NCBI RefSeq assembly: GCF_003938655.1 | Contig: NZ_RJJT01000026.1 | Location: 1 to 64,000, forward strand | Direction of reading: 5' to 3' | DNA length: 64,000 nt | Source of the DNA: Rhizobium pisi | GTDB lineage: Bacteria > Pseudomonadota > Alphaproteobacteria > Rhizobiales > Rhizobiaceae | Part shown: piece by piece, positions 1 to 9,095 of the stretch | Layout of the letters: each line of letters starts with the position of its first letter | Position numbering within the stretch: position 1 is the stretch's first letter | Position numbers and translations under genes: made by a program | The notes under the pieces: generated by a model | Database searches by the model: none | Told to the model about the DNA's origin: nothing | Seen by the model: the letters and a program-made list of their open reading frames with translations, nothing else

Positions 1-555
1 CCGATCTATGCCGGTAACGCCATCCAGACGGTGCAGTCGACGGATGCCAGACGAGTGATCACCGTGCGCACCGCCTCCTTCGCCTCCGCAGCGGAAGGTG
101 GTTCGGCGACCGTCGAGGCGATCCCGGCGATTTCAGATCCGGGTCTGTCGCGCTTTGTCTCCGATGCGCTGTCGGCTTCCGACCGTCCGGAACTGACCTC
201 GGCGAAGATCATCATCTCCGGCGGCCGGGCACTCGGCTCTGCCGAAAAGTTCAAGGAAGTCATCCTGCCGCTCGCTGACAAACTCGGGGCTGCCGTCGGC
301 GCAAGCCGTGCGGCCGTCGATGCCGGTTATGCGCCGAACGACTGGCAGGTCGGCCAGACCGGCAAGGTGGTGGCGCCGCAGCTCTATATCGCCTGCGGCA
401 TCTCGGGCGCCATCCAGCATCTGGCCGGCATGAAGGATTCGAAGGTGATCGTCGCCATCAACAAGGACGAGGAAGCGCCGATCTTCCAGGTCGCCGACTA
501 CGGCCTCGTCGGTGATCTCTTCGACATCCTGCCGGAATTCGAAAAGGCGCTCTGA
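1..555 (+). CDS. etfA: Electron transfer flavoprotein alpha subunit, 3' part
   Basis: The gene is cut by the window start; the visible 184 residues are the C-terminal FAD-binding half of EtfA (FixB family). EtfA and EtfB pass electrons from acyl-CoA and other dehydrogenases to ETF-quinone oxidoreductase in the cytoplasm. The family signature is visible: a GGRALGS segment, then [13 protein letters not shown] and the acidic [16 protein letters not shown] stretch that contacts FAD. The frame is open from base 1 and ends in TGA at 553-555. The adjacent beta-oxidation-type dehydrogenase fits an ETF-linked fatty-acid or butanoate context. The etfB partner is presumably upstream, outside the window. 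Confidence 0.95.
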   Translation, partial: PIYAGNAIQTVQSTDARRVITVRTASFASAAEGGSATVEAIPAISDPGLSRFVSDALSASDRPELTSAKIIISGGRALGSAEKFKEVILPLADKLGAAVGASRAAVDAGYAPNDWQVGQTGKVVAPQLYIACGISGAIQHLAGMKDSKVIVAINKDEEAPIFQVADYGLVGDLFDILPEFEKAL

Positions 556-623
556 CTGGGCCAAATGCTTTTCTTTCGCACGTGCGAATGACTGGAAATT
601 TGTCTTTTATCGGGCTACTACTG

Positions 624-649
624 CTGCCGGGCGATCCTTCGCCCGGCAG
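624..649 (+). terminator. Hairpin after etfA
   Basis: A perfect 11-bp stem (624-634 with 639-649) encloses a 4-base TCCT loop 68 bases after the etfA stop. The T-tract behind it is poor (TATTGCT), so it may be a weak terminator or an RNA-stabilising hairpin between etfA and the next gene. Confidence 0.5.
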
Positions 650-703
650 TATTGCTAAAATAATGCGGCAACGCGGGGGCGAGTGCCGAGCGGGGGTTTG
701 GAG

Positions 704-1585
704 ATGAATGCGGTGTTGAAGAATATTGGGATTATCGGTGCCGGCCAGATGGGCTGCGGCATCGCGCATGTTTCGGCCGCCGCAGGTTACAGGGTTCACA
801 TCTACGATCTCTCGCAGGACCGCATCGAATCCGGCCTTGCCACCATCAACGGCAACCTCGCCCGGCTGGTGACGAACGGCAAGATGACCGATGAGGAACG
901 TAAATCGACCTTGTCGCGCATATCAGGTTCCGCCGACGTCAACGATCTTGCTCCGTCGGATCTCGTCATCGAGGCCGCGACCGAGGACGAAAGCGTCAAG
1001 CGCAAGATCTACACGCAGGTCTGCCCGGTGCTGAAGCCGGAGGCGCTGCTTGCCACCAACACGTCTTCCCTTTCCATCACCCGGCTGGCCGCCGCCACCG
1101 ACCGCCCCGAACGCTTCATGGGCATACATTTCATGAACCCGGTGCCTGTCATGAAGCTGGTCGAACTGGTGCGCGGCATCGCGACCGACGAGAAAACCTT
1201 CTCCGCCGCCAAGGAATTCGTCGGCACGCTGGAAAAGACCATCACCGTTGCCGAGGACTTTCCGGCTTTCATCGTCAACCGCATCCTGCTGCCGATGATC
1301 AACGAGGCGATCTACACGCTCTATGAAGGCGTCGGTACGGTCGATGCCATCGATACGGCGATGAAGCTTGGCGCCAATCATCCCATGGGGCCGCTCCAGC
1401 TTGCCGATTTCATCGGCCTCGACACCTGCCTCTCGATCATGCAGGTGCTCCATGACGGCCTGGCCGACTCGAAATACCGTCCCTGTCCGCTGCTGGTGAA
1501 ATATGTCGAAGCCGGCTGGCTCGGACGCAAATCCGGTCGCGGCTTCTACGACTATCGCGGCGAAGTGCCGGTCCCCACCCGCTAA
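704..1585 (+). CDS. hbdA: 3-hydroxybutyryl-CoA dehydrogenase
   Basis: This 293-residue protein oxidises (S)-3-hydroxybutyryl-CoA to acetoacetyl-CoA with NAD(P)+, in butanoate and PHB-linked or beta-oxidation metabolism. Residues 8-22 hold the Rossmann fingerprint GIIGAGQMGCGIAH; the catalytic-histidine segment GIHFMNPVPVMKLVELV and the C-terminal 3HCDH domain (NHPMGPLQLADFIGLD) follow. The ATG at 704 is chosen over the GTG at 683 because it gives the usual family N-terminus and length; the purine-rich GGAG just before it is very close, so the start is not certain. It lies downstream of etfA on the same strand. Confidence 0.93.
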   Translation: MNAVLKNIGIIGAGQMGCGIAHVSAAAGYRVHIYDLSQDRIESGLATINGNLARLVTNGKMTDEERKSTLSRISGSADVNDLAPSDLVIEAATEDESVKRKIYTQVCPVLKPEALLATNTSSLSITRLAAATDRPERFMGIHFMNPVPVMKLVELVRGIATDEKTFSAAKEFVGTLEKTITVAEDFPAFIVNRILLPMINEAIYTLYEGVGTVDAIDTAMKLGANHPMGPLQLADFIGLDTCLSIMQVLHDGLADSKYRPCPLLVKYVEAGWLGRKSGRGFYDYRGEVPVPTR

Positions 1586-1663
1586 AACGGATCATCGCCA
1601 GAACAGGCGAATGGAACAAATGCCGGCGAAATGCTTTCCTTGCCATGAAGGGGAGGAAACACC

Positions 1664-1756
1664 ATGTCGACCGAAACACCCATGTTCCTGCTGCAATGCT
1701 TCGTCCTTATCGGACTTGCGGGTGTGTTCCTCATCAAAGGGGACGGAGATTCCTGA
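1664..1756 (+). CDS. 30-residue membrane microprotein
   Basis: A very short frame starting at ATG 1664 behind an excellent ribosome-binding site (GGGGAGGAAACACC). The product is MSTETPMFLLQCFVLIGLAG followed by VFLIKGDGDS: a short polar N-terminus, one hydrophobic segment of about 17 residues, and an acidic tail. It is a single-pass membrane peptide by composition; I do not recognise the family. It sits 78 bases after hbdA and ends 10 bases before the 33-bp inverted repeat. The strong Shine-Dalgarno sequence and clean hydrophobic pattern argue that it is translated. Confidence 0.6.
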   Translation: MSTETPMFLLQCFVLIGLAGVFLIKGDGDS

Positions 1757-1766
1757 CCAGCGTCCT

Positions 1767-2039
1767 TAGAGCCTTTCCGGGTTAGATTGAAGCATTCTGC
1801 CGGAGCAGGTTTTCGTCAGGGCAAAGGCGATTGGCGAAGGGCATACCCCTTGGTACGTCCGAGCCGATCGCCTTTGATCCTGGCGGAAATATGCCCGGCC
1901 CTTCGGGTTGGCTGAAACGGGCCGTCTGATCGACCGGCCGGCTTGGCCGTAGAGCTGGGCTACGACGCGCACCGGCCGATCGACCATCCGACTCCGTTTG
2001 AGCCAACAGAATGCTTCAATCTAACCCGGAAAGGCTCTA
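1767..2039. repeat. 273-bp element with perfect 33-bp terminal inverted repeats
   Basis: Bases 1767-1799 and 2007-2039 are perfect reverse complements (33 of 33). An inner, slightly imperfect inverted repeat (1822-1835 with 1863-1876, one mismatch) suggests the RNA or single strand would fold extensively. No transposase or convincing gene lies inside. The form resembles rhizobial intergenic mosaic or MITE-like elements. The right arm contains the tlpA stop codon (2037-2039), so insertion or growth of the element has fixed the tlpA C-terminus. Confidence 0.8.
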
Positions 2040-2699
2040 GGACCCGATCGCCCCCTTGATCAGCGCCTTGGCATCCTCGCTGTCCCAGGCGGCGGGGCCG
2101 TTCATGGCGGAGATCAGGCAGCCCTTATCGTCGAGCAGCAGCGTGACCGGCAGACCGAATGCGAGGCCTTCCTTCTTCAGGCTGTTGAAGACGCCGATCG
2201 TATTGTCGCGGTAAAGCTGTAGCGCATCGACGCCGATTTCGCTCAAGAAAGCCTTCGGCTTCTCATCGTCGCCGGTATCGATATTGACCGGCACGACCTG
2301 GAACTTGTCGCTTCCCATATTCTTTTCCAGCGCGTTCAGAGCCGGCATCTCCTCGCGGCAGGGCACGCACCAGGTGGCCCAGAGATTGAGAAGCACGGTC
2401 TTGCCGGCGAAATGATCGAGCGTCATCGGTTTGCCGTCCGGGCCATTGAAGGAAACCGCGGTCAGCTTGCGCGGCTCGTTGGCGGCAACCATGGCGGCAA
2501 CCTGCCCCTTCATGAGCGGCGTCAGATTGGCAGCACGCTCCTTCGTCAGCGGGCATTCGGCCGAAGCGCTATCGCCGATACCATTGCCAATCCCTGTCTC
2601 CTTCACGTATACCGCTGCCGCACCGGCAACGACGCCTGCAACGGCGGCGATTGCGATCAGTTTTACGGACGGCAGGCCGAAGGGTTTTTTCGTCGTCAT
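2037..2699 (-). CDS. tlpA: TlpA-type membrane-anchored thiol:disulfide oxidoreductase
   Basis: A 220-residue periplasmic thioredoxin-like reductase. TlpA proteins reduce disulfides in cytochrome oxidase copper-centre assembly factors or in cytochrome c maturation. An N-terminal signal-anchor (residues about 12-33, [20 protein letters not shown]) precedes the thioredoxin fold with the active site [15 protein letters not shown] and a cis-proline loop (GLPVTLLLD). The ATG at 2699 is preferred to the one at 2720 because GGAG stands 5' of it at normal spacing. The stop codon lies inside the right arm of the inverted-repeat element. Its start is only 26 bases from the divergent argH start. Confidence 0.92.
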   Translation of the reverse strand: MTTKKPFGLPSVKLIAIAAVAGVVAGAAAVYVKETGIGNGIGDSASAECPLTKERAANLTPLMKGQVAAMVAANEPRKLTAVSFNGPDGKPMTLDHFAGKTVLLNLWATWCVPCREEMPALNALEKNMGSDKFQVVPVNIDTGDDEKPKAFLSEIGVDALQLYRDNTIGVFNSLKKEGLAFGLPVTLLLDDKGCLISAMNGPAAWDSEDAKALIKGAIGS

Positions 2700-2725
2700 T
2701 TCATTCTCCAGGACGGGCATTTTCC

Positions 2726-4129
2726 ATGGCCGAGAACAACACGGACACCAAATCCTCCAACCAGATGTGGGGTGGGCGCTTCGCTTCCGGCCCGGACGCG
2801 ATCATGGAGGAGATAAATGCCTCGATCGGTTTCGACAAGAAGCTATTCGCGCAGGATATCCGTGGCTCGGTCGCCCATGCGACGATGCTCGCCCATCAGG
2901 GGATCATTTCCGCCGAGGATAAGGACAAGATCGTTCACGGGCTAAACACGATCCTGTCAGAAATCGAAAGCGGCAACTTCGAATTTTCGCGTCGGCTCGA
3001 AGACATCCACATGAATGTCGAGGCGCGGCTGGCGACGCTGATCGGACCAGCCGCCGGCCGGCTGCATACCGCCCGCTCGCGCAACGACCAGGTGGCACTC
3101 GACTTCCGCCTCTGGGTGAAGGAAGAGCTTGAGAAGACCGAACGGATGCTGACCGGCCTGATCGCCGCCTTCCTCGACCGCGCCGAAGAACATGCCGAAA
3201 GCGTCATGCCGGGCTTCACCCATCTGCAGACCGCCCAGCCCGTCACCTTCGGCCATCATTGCATGGCCTATGTCGAAATGTTCGGCCGCGACCGCTCGCG
3301 CGTGCGCCACGCCATCGAGCATCTGGACGAAAGCCCGATCGGCGCCGCCGCCCTTGCCGGCACCGGCTATCCGATCGACCGCCACATGACGGCCAAGGCG
3401 CTCGGCTTCCGTGAGCCGACCCGCAATTCGATCGATACGGTTTCCGACCGCGACTTCGCCATCGAATTCCTCGCAATTGCCGCGATCTCAGCCATGCATC
3501 TGTCGCGCCTTGCCGAGGAGATCGTCATCTGGTCGACCCCGCAATTCGGCTTCGTGCGCCTCTCCGACGCCTTCTCGACCGGCTCCTCGATCATGCCGCA
3601 GAAGAAAAACCCTGACGCGGCCGAGCTGGTGCGCGCCAAGACCGGCCGCATCAACGGCTCGCTGATCGCGCTGCTGACGATCATGAAGGGCCTGCCACTC
3701 GCCTATTCCAAGGACATGCAGGAAGACAAGGAACAGGTCTTCGACGCGGCCGAGAGCCTGGAACTGGCGATCGCCGCCATGACAGGCATGGTGCGCAACA
3801 TGACCGTCAACACCACACGCATGAAGGCGGCGGCCGGCTCCGGTTTTTCGACGGCGACCGACCTTGCCGATTGGCTGGTGCGCGAAGCAGGCCTCCCCTT
3901 CCGCGATGCCCATCACGTCACCGGCCGCGCCGTGGCGCTGGCCGAAAGCAAGGGCTGCGATCTTGCCGAACTGCCGCTCGCCGACCTGCAGGCGATCCAT
4001 CCCGATATCACCGACAAGGTCTACGACGTCCTAACGGTGGAGGCCTCGGTTGCCAGCCGCAAGAGCTTCGGCGGTACGGCGCCCTCCGAGGTGCGCAAGC
4101 AGATCGCCTTCTGGCGCGCCCGCAACTGA
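2726..4129 (+). CDS. argH: Argininosuccinate lyase
   Basis: This 467-residue enzyme splits argininosuccinate into arginine and fumarate, the last step of arginine synthesis. The fumarase/aspartase superfamily signature [11 protein letters not shown] is at about residue 286, and [18 protein letters not shown], the conserved N-terminal lyase region, is present. The ATG at 2726 gives MAENN and a typical family length; the frame is open further upstream but only into tlpA regulatory and coding DNA. It heads a same-strand series with lptM and lysA, a common Rhizobiales order. Confidence 0.97.
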   Translation: MAENNTDTKSSNQMWGGRFASGPDAIMEEINASIGFDKKLFAQDIRGSVAHATMLAHQGIISAEDKDKIVHGLNTILSEIESGNFEFSRRLEDIHMNVEARLATLIGPAAGRLHTARSRNDQVALDFRLWVKEELEKTERMLTGLIAAFLDRAEEHAESVMPGFTHLQTAQPVTFGHHCMAYVEMFGRDRSRVRHAIEHLDESPIGAAALAGTGYPIDRHMTAKALGFREPTRNSIDTVSDRDFAIEFLAIAAISAMHLSRLAEEIVIWSTPQFGFVRLSDAFSTGSSIMPQKKNPDAAELVRAKTGRINGSLIALLTIMKGLPLAYSKDMQEDKEQVFDAAESLELAIAAMTGMVRNMTVNTTRMKAAAGSGFSTATDLADWLVREAGLPFRDAHHVTGRAVALAESKGCDLAELPLADLQAIHPDITDKVYDVLTVEASVASRKSFGGTAPSEVRKQIAFWRARN

Positions 4130-4284
4130 GAGATATCGGGCGGGCGAAAACTCGCCCCGCCCTTCCCGCCTGCGCGGGAAAACCGCCCAACAATCAGGGT
4201 GCACAAGGCTGTTAAACTTCGCTATGAAGATGTCCATCGTCCCATAGGAATGATGTCCGTCATATGCCGCACAAGAGGATATCC

Positions 4285-4479
4285 ATGCAGAAGAGCTTGC
4301 CGCACCTCATCCGCCTGACGGCGGTGCTCGCCGTCATCGGCCTTGCCGTTGCCGGATGCGGGCGCAAAGGCGATCTCGATCCGCCGAGCGCAGCGGCAAC
4401 CAAGGAAGGCGACTCTTCCAAGCCGACGAAGCAGCCCGGCACCGTCGACAAGCCCTTCCTTCTCGATCCCCTTCTTTAA
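4285..4479 (+). CDS. lptM: LptM/YifL-like small lipoprotein
   Basis: A 64-residue lipoprotein. A short signal sequence ends in a lipobox (LAVAGC), followed by GRKGDLDPP, the hallmark of the LptM (formerly YifL) family. In E. coli LptM binds the LptD-LptE translocon and helps LptD oxidative maturation. The ATG at 4285 has AGAGGA upstream at good spacing; an earlier ATG at 4264 lacks one. It lies between argH and lysA and ends 11 bases before lysA, so the two are probably cotranscribed. The LPS-export role here is inferred from family membership. Confidence 0.85.
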   Translation: MQKSLPHLIRLTAVLAVIGLAVAGCGRKGDLDPPSAAATKEGDSSKPTKQPGTVDKPFLLDPLL

Positions 4480-4490
4480 GGCGCGCACTC

Positions 4491-5759
4491 GTGAACCACT
4501 TCGAATACCGCGACGGCATCCTCCACGCTGAGAACGTTCCCGTTCCCGAAATCGCCAAGGCGGTCGGCACGCCCTTCTACGTCTACTCCACCGCGACGCT
4601 GGAGCGCCACTACCGCGTCTTCTCCGAAGCCTTCGCCGATGTCGACTCCATGGTCTGCTATGCGATGAAGGCGAATTCGAACCAGGCGGTGCTGAAGACG
4701 CTGGGCCGCCTCGGCGCTGGCATCGACGTCGTCTCGGAAGGCGAGCTGCGCCGCGCGCTTACGGCCGGCATTCCGGCGAGCCGCATCATGTTTTCGGGCG
4801 TCGGCAAGACGCCGCAGGAAATGGATTTCGCTCTCGAGGCCGGCATCTACTGCTTCAACGTCGAATCCGAGCCGGAACTTGAAATCCTCAACCAGCGCGC
4901 CGTCAAGGCTGGCAAGAAGGCGCCGGTTTCCTTCCGGATCAACCCGGATGTCGATGCGAAAACGCATGCGAAGATCTCGACCGGCAAGAAGGAAAACAAG
5001 TTCGGCATCTCCTGGGAGCGCGCCCGCGCGATCTATGCCCATGCCGCGAAGCTCCCGGGCATCGAAGTCACCGGCATCGACATGCATATCGGCAGCCAGA
5101 TCACCGAGCTGCAGCCCTTCGACGACGCCTTCAAGCTGCTGCGCGACCTTGTCGCGACGCTGCGCGCCGACGGTCACACCATCCATCACGTCGATATCGG
5201 CGGCGGCCTCGGCGTCCCCTACAAGGACGACAACAATCCGCCGCCGCTGCCCGATGCCTATGCGGCAATCGTCAAGAACCAGCTGCGCGGCCTGGACTGC
5301 AAGATCGTCACCGAGCCCGGCCGCCTGATCGTCGGCAATGCCGGCATCCTCGTGACCGAAGTCCTCTATGTGAAGGACGGCGGCGAAAAGACCTTCGTCA
5401 TCGTTGATGGCGCGATGAACGATCTCATTCGCCCGACGCTTTACGAGGCCTATCATGAGATCCGCCCGGTGACGATTTCAGCGGCGAACGCCCCGCGCAT
5501 CCGCGCCGACGTGGTCGGCCCCGTCTGCGAGACCGGCGATTATCTGGCGCTCGACCGCGAAATGGCGATGCCGAAGCCCGGCGACCTCATGGCGGTCAGC
5601 ACCGCCGGCGCCTATGGCGCGGTTCAGGCAGGCACCTATAACAGCCGTCTGCTCGTGCCCGAGGTTCTCGTCAAGGGCGGTGATTTCCATGTGATTCGCC
5701 CGCGCAGAACTTATGCCGAGCTGATCAGCCTTGACTCGGTTCCAGCCTGGCTCGACTGA
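4491..5759 (+). CDS. lysA: Diaminopimelate decarboxylase
   Basis: A 422-residue PLP enzyme that decarboxylates meso-diaminopimelate to L-lysine. The PLP lysine is K60 in VCYAMKANSN; the HIGSQI motif, the phosphate-binding DIGGGLGVPY loop and the substrate/dimer segment GPVCETGDYLA are present. The start is GTG at 4491, giving the standard N-terminus MNHFEYRDG; no better start fits the family length. It follows lptM directly. Confidence 0.96.
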   Translation: MNHFEYRDGILHAENVPVPEIAKAVGTPFYVYSTATLERHYRVFSEAFADVDSMVCYAMKANSNQAVLKTLGRLGAGIDVVSEGELRRALTAGIPASRIMFSGVGKTPQEMDFALEAGIYCFNVESEPELEILNQRAVKAGKKAPVSFRINPDVDAKTHAKISTGKKENKFGISWERARAIYAHAAKLPGIEVTGIDMHIGSQITELQPFDDAFKLLRDLVATLRADGHTIHHVDIGGGLGVPYKDDNNPPPLPDAYAAIVKNQLRGLDCKIVTEPGRLIVGNAGILVTEVLYVKDGGEKTFVIVDGAMNDLIRPTLYEAYHEIRPVTISAANAPRIRADVVGPVCETGDYLALDREMAMPKPGDLMAVSTAGAYGAVQAGTYNSRLLVPEVLVKGGDFHVIRPRRTYAELISLDSVPAWLD

Positions 5760-5924
5760 ACCGCCCATCACTTTTTGGCGAATAAACGTGAAAAGCCGGC
5801 ATTACCGGCCGCTCGCCCTCGCCTTCGCCACAAAGAGTGTTATCCTTTCGTTCATGAGCGTATTGCCCCGCAATCGCCGGAAGCGCCCTCTGTACCAGAA
5901 CGCCAGATCGCGGAGACCGGACTG

Positions 5925-8570
5925 ATGACCAGCCCCTCAAGGCAGAAGAAAGGTGCATTTGCGCTCCGCCCTTCGCTCGCCCGGCTGGTGACGACGAAAC
6001 GCATGCTGGCGCGCATGGTGCTCTTCTTCGAGCAGTTGCTGCCGCCTCTGATGCCGGTCTTGTCTGTCATTGCCTTCTATCTCTGCGCTTCCTGGTTCGG
6101 TCTCTTCCGCAGCGTGCCTGACTGGCTGCGCATCCTGCTGCTGTTAGCCTTTGCCGGCGCCTTCCTTGTCTCGCTCCTCCCCTTCCGCAATCTGCGCTGG
6201 CCTGATGTCGCTGACGCCGACCGCATGCTGGAAGAGCGCAACGGCCTGCCGCATCAGCCGGTCACAGTCCAGGAAGACGAGCCGGCCTTCGACTCGCGCT
6301 TTGCGCACGTGCTTTGGCGCGAGCACCAGGCGCGCATGGCCGAAAAGATCGCAGCCCTCGAGGCCGGCATGCCGAGGCCTGATATCGCCGCGCATGACCG
6401 CTTCGCCCTTCGCGCCATCCCTGCGTTGCTGCTCGTCACCGCCTTCGGCTATTCGCTGTCGATCAACGGCGGCTCGATCGGTGACGCGTTGCAGGCGGCG
6501 CCCGAGCAGGTAACGGTCGATCCGGCGGTGCGTATCGACGCCTGGGTGACACCGCCATCCTATACCGGCCGAGCGCCGGTCTATCTGACAGCAGACGGCA
6601 GCGAGCAGGCGCCGATCGGCATTCCGCAGTTTTCGGGCCTCACCGTTCGCGTCAGCGGTGGGAAAACGGCCGAGAAAGTCGTGTTCCGCAAGGCGAATGG
6701 CGAGGCGCAGGATATTGCGGTGCAGGCGGACACAAAACCGCAACAACCGCCGGCAGCAGCCGGAGGGCAGCCGGATGGCACGCCCGCCAACCAGGCTCTC
6801 ATCGCCCAGACGCATGTGATGAAGCTCGAGGAAAACGGCGCGCTTGAAGTCAACGGCCGCCGCTGGAGTTTCAACGTTCTGCCCGACAAGGCGCCGGAGA
6901 TCGCCTTCGATGGCATGCCGAAGCCAAGCGTCAACGGAGCCCTCGAAATCGGCTTCACCGTCAAGGATGATTACGGGGTCCAGGAGGGACATGCAGAGAT
7001 CGTTCCCGTTGAAACCGATCCGGCCGCAACACCGCTCTATCCGCTGCCGGAATACCGGCTGGATATTCCCCGCCGCAACGCCCGCGACGCCAAGGGCGTC
7101 ACCAGCCGGAACCTGACCGAACATCCGCTTTCCGGCAAACGCGTGCGCATCACCCTCGTCGCCAAGGATGCCGCCGGCCAGACCGGCCGCAGTCCGCCCC
7201 ATGAGATGACGTTGCCGTCGCGGCCCTTCAATGAGCCGCTTGCCGCCGCCGTCGCCGAGGAGCGGCAGGTTTTCGCGCTCGACACGCGCAAGATGCCGCA
7301 AGCGATCGCGCTGAACGAGGCGCTGACCATTCGTCCGGAGGAGACGATCCCCAAGCTCACCAACTACCTGCTCCTGGAATCCGCCCTGGCGCGGATGAAG
7401 CTCGCAAGGGGCGAGGATGCGCTGAAGGATACGGCCCAGTATCTCTGGGAGATCGCGCTCGGCATGGAGGACGGCGATCTTTCGCTTGCCGAACGCAAGC
7501 TGCGCGAAGCCCAGCAGAAGCTTGCCGATGCGTTGAACCGCAACGCATCCGACGAGGAGATCAAGAAGCTGATGGATGAGCTGCGCAAGGCGATGCAGGA
7601 TTACCTGACGGAGCTTGCGGAGCGCATGCAGAACGCGCCGATGCAGCCGAACCAGAATGCGCAGAACATCCTGCGCCAGCAGGATCTGGAACGGATGATG
7701 GACCAGATCGAGAATCTCGCCCGCTCGGGCAATCGTGATGCGGCCCAGCAGATGCTGTCGGACTTGCAGCGCATGATGAACAACCTGCAGGCGGGCCGCC
7801 CGCAGCGGGGCCAGCAGGGCCAGGAAAACAGCGAAGCCCGCAAGCAGATCGATAAGCTCGGCGAGATCCTACGCGACCAGCAGAAGCTGATGGAACAGAC
7901 CTTCCGCCTGGATCAGCAGCTCAAGGACCGAATGCAGCGCGGCGACCCGGATATGGGCGAGAACGACCCGCTGCTCGACGAAATGAACCCGGGAGAAAAC
8001 GGCGAGCCGCAGGATAAGCAGCAAGGCCAGCAGGGCCAGAACCCCTCCGACCAGATGACTGCTGAGCAGCTCAAGGAAGCGCTGAAACAGTTGCGCGCCC
8101 AGCAGGATGCGCTCGGCAAGCAGCTCGGTGAACTGCAGAAAAACCTGGGCGATATGGGCATGAAGCCCGGCCCGGGCTTCGGCCAAGCCCAACGCGAGAT
8201 GGACGGCGCCGGCCGCGAACTCGGCCAGGGCCGCGGCGACACGGCCGTCGAAAACCAGGGTCGCGCGCTGGAAGCCCTTCGCCAGGGCGCCCGCGACATG
8301 ATGAACCAGATGATGCAGGCACAACGGGGCCAGCAGGGTCAGGGCCTGGACGGTCAGGTTGGCCAGGGCGAGCAGAACGGCCGCGACCCGCTCGGACGGC
8401 TGCGGCGTGCCGAGGGCCCGGATTTCGGCGACAACAAGGTGAAGGTTCCCGACGAAATCGACGTTCAGCGCGCCCGGGAAATCCTCGACGCGATCCGCGA
8501 GAAGCTCAGCAACAATCCGCCGCAGGAGATGGAACGGCGGTATCTCGAACGTCTTCTGGACATCCAGTAA
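5925..8570 (+). CDS. TIGR02302 family membrane protein with coiled-coil C-terminus
   Basis: A large (881-residue) protein of the alphaproteobacterial TIGR02302 family, function unknown. Two or three hydrophobic segments lie near the N-terminus (about residues 33-55, 62-80 and 155-175), followed by a beta-rich periplasmic-type region and a long Gln/Met/Glu-rich C-terminal half (residues about 520-850) that looks helical and coiled-coil, with repeated QQGQ and GQG tracts. The ATG at 5925 is chosen because GGAG stands at -13 to -10 and it gives the family N-terminus MTSPSRQKKG; the frame is open upstream to 5775. It follows lysA after 165 bases. Confidence 0.88.
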   Translation: MTSPSRQKKGAFALRPSLARLVTTKRMLARMVLFFEQLLPPLMPVLSVIAFYLCASWFGLFRSVPDWLRILLLLAFAGAFLVSLLPFRNLRWPDVADADRMLEERNGLPHQPVTVQEDEPAFDSRFAHVLWREHQARMAEKIAALEAGMPRPDIAAHDRFALRAIPALLLVTAFGYSLSINGGSIGDALQAAPEQVTVDPAVRIDAWVTPPSYTGRAPVYLTADGSEQAPIGIPQFSGLTVRVSGGKTAEKVVFRKANGEAQDIAVQADTKPQQPPAAAGGQPDGTPANQALIAQTHVMKLEENGALEVNGRRWSFNVLPDKAPEIAFDGMPKPSVNGALEIGFTVKDDYGVQEGHAEIVPVETDPAATPLYPLPEYRLDIPRRNARDAKGVTSRNLTEHPLSGKRVRITLVAKDAAGQTGRSPPHEMTLPSRPFNEPLAAAVAEERQVFALDTRKMPQAIALNEALTIRPEETIPKLTNYLLLESALARMKLARGEDALKDTAQYLWEIALGMEDGDLSLAERKLREAQQKLADALNRNASDEEIKKLMDELRKAMQDYLTELAERMQNAPMQPNQNAQNILRQQDLERMMDQIENLARSGNRDAAQQMLSDLQRMMNNLQAGRPQRGQQGQENSEARKQIDKLGEILRDQQKLMEQTFRLDQQLKDRMQRGDPDMGENDPLLDEMNPGENGEPQDKQQGQQGQNPSDQMTAEQLKEALKQLRAQQDALGKQLGELQKNLGDMGMKPGPGFGQAQREMDGAGRELGQGRGDTAVENQGRALEALRQGARDMMNQMMQAQRGQQGQGLDGQVGQGEQNGRDPLGRLRRAEGPDFGDNKVKVPDEIDVQRAREILDAIREKLSNNPPQEMERRYLERLLDIQ

Positions 8571-8609
8571 GCCTCACACCGCCGTGCAATGATCAGGAGG
8601 CGCTCGCTT

Positions 8610-8969
8610 TTAAGCGACGAGCGCCCGGGCAACTGCCTTGCGGATATCAGGAAGCGCGAATGGCTTGGCGACGACGTCGATGATCTTTTCGGCAAGGTCG
8701 TCGGCCCGTTCGCGCTGCTCGGCATAGCCGGTCATCAGCAGGATCTTCAGGCCTGGAAAGGCGTCTTTTGCCTGATGGGCGAGTTCGATACCGTCCATCA
8801 CCGGCATACGGATATCCGAAAGCAGCAGATCGTAGACCCCGTCCTTCAGCTTCTCTAGCCCCTCGGCGCCGTCGGCCGCCTCATCGGTCTCATGACCGTC
8901 GAGCCGCAAGGCTCGGGCTACGAAAGACCGCAGGGAGTCCTCGTCTTCCGTAATCAGAATTCTTGCCAT
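8610..8969 (-). CDS. Single-domain response regulator, CpdR-like
   Basis: A 119-residue stand-alone receiver domain with no output domain. Acidic pocket E8/D9, phosphoacceptor D52 (LLLSDIRMPVMDG), T80 (LLMTGYA) and K102 (VVAKPFA) are all present, so it should be phosphorylatable. It resembles the CpdR group, which in Caulobacter and Sinorhizobium controls ClpXP localisation and cell-cycle proteolysis; whether it is CpdR1, CpdR2 or another receiver I cannot decide. A CtrA-like motif lies about 90 bases upstream. The stop codon lies in a hairpin with 8-bp arms shared with the convergent TIGR02302 gene. Confidence 0.82.
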   Translation of the reverse strand: MARILITEDEDSLRSFVARALRLDGHETDEAADGAEGLEKLKDGVYDLLLSDIRMPVMDGIELAHQAKDAFPGLKILLMTGYAEQRERADDLAEKIIDVVAKPFALPDIRKAVARALVA

Positions 8970-9054
8970 ATGTGCATTGCTCCGTCTTCAGCCCCGCGAC
9001 GGAAATCACCAGACTTTCCTTTTCGATCGGTAAAGATGACGAAGCGATGAGCGG

Positions 9055-9064
9055 AATGGTTAAC
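9055..9064 (-). promoter_or_regulatory. CtrA-like half-site upstream of the receiver gene
   Basis: Read on the minus strand this is GTTAACCATT, matching the TTAACCAT core reported for rhizobial and Caulobacter CtrA sites. It is 86 bases upstream of the CpdR-like start codon, a plausible promoter position. Motif match only. Confidence 0.4.
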
Positions 9065-9095
9065 AACCCGTCTTGATCACCAAACCGCGGGATGC

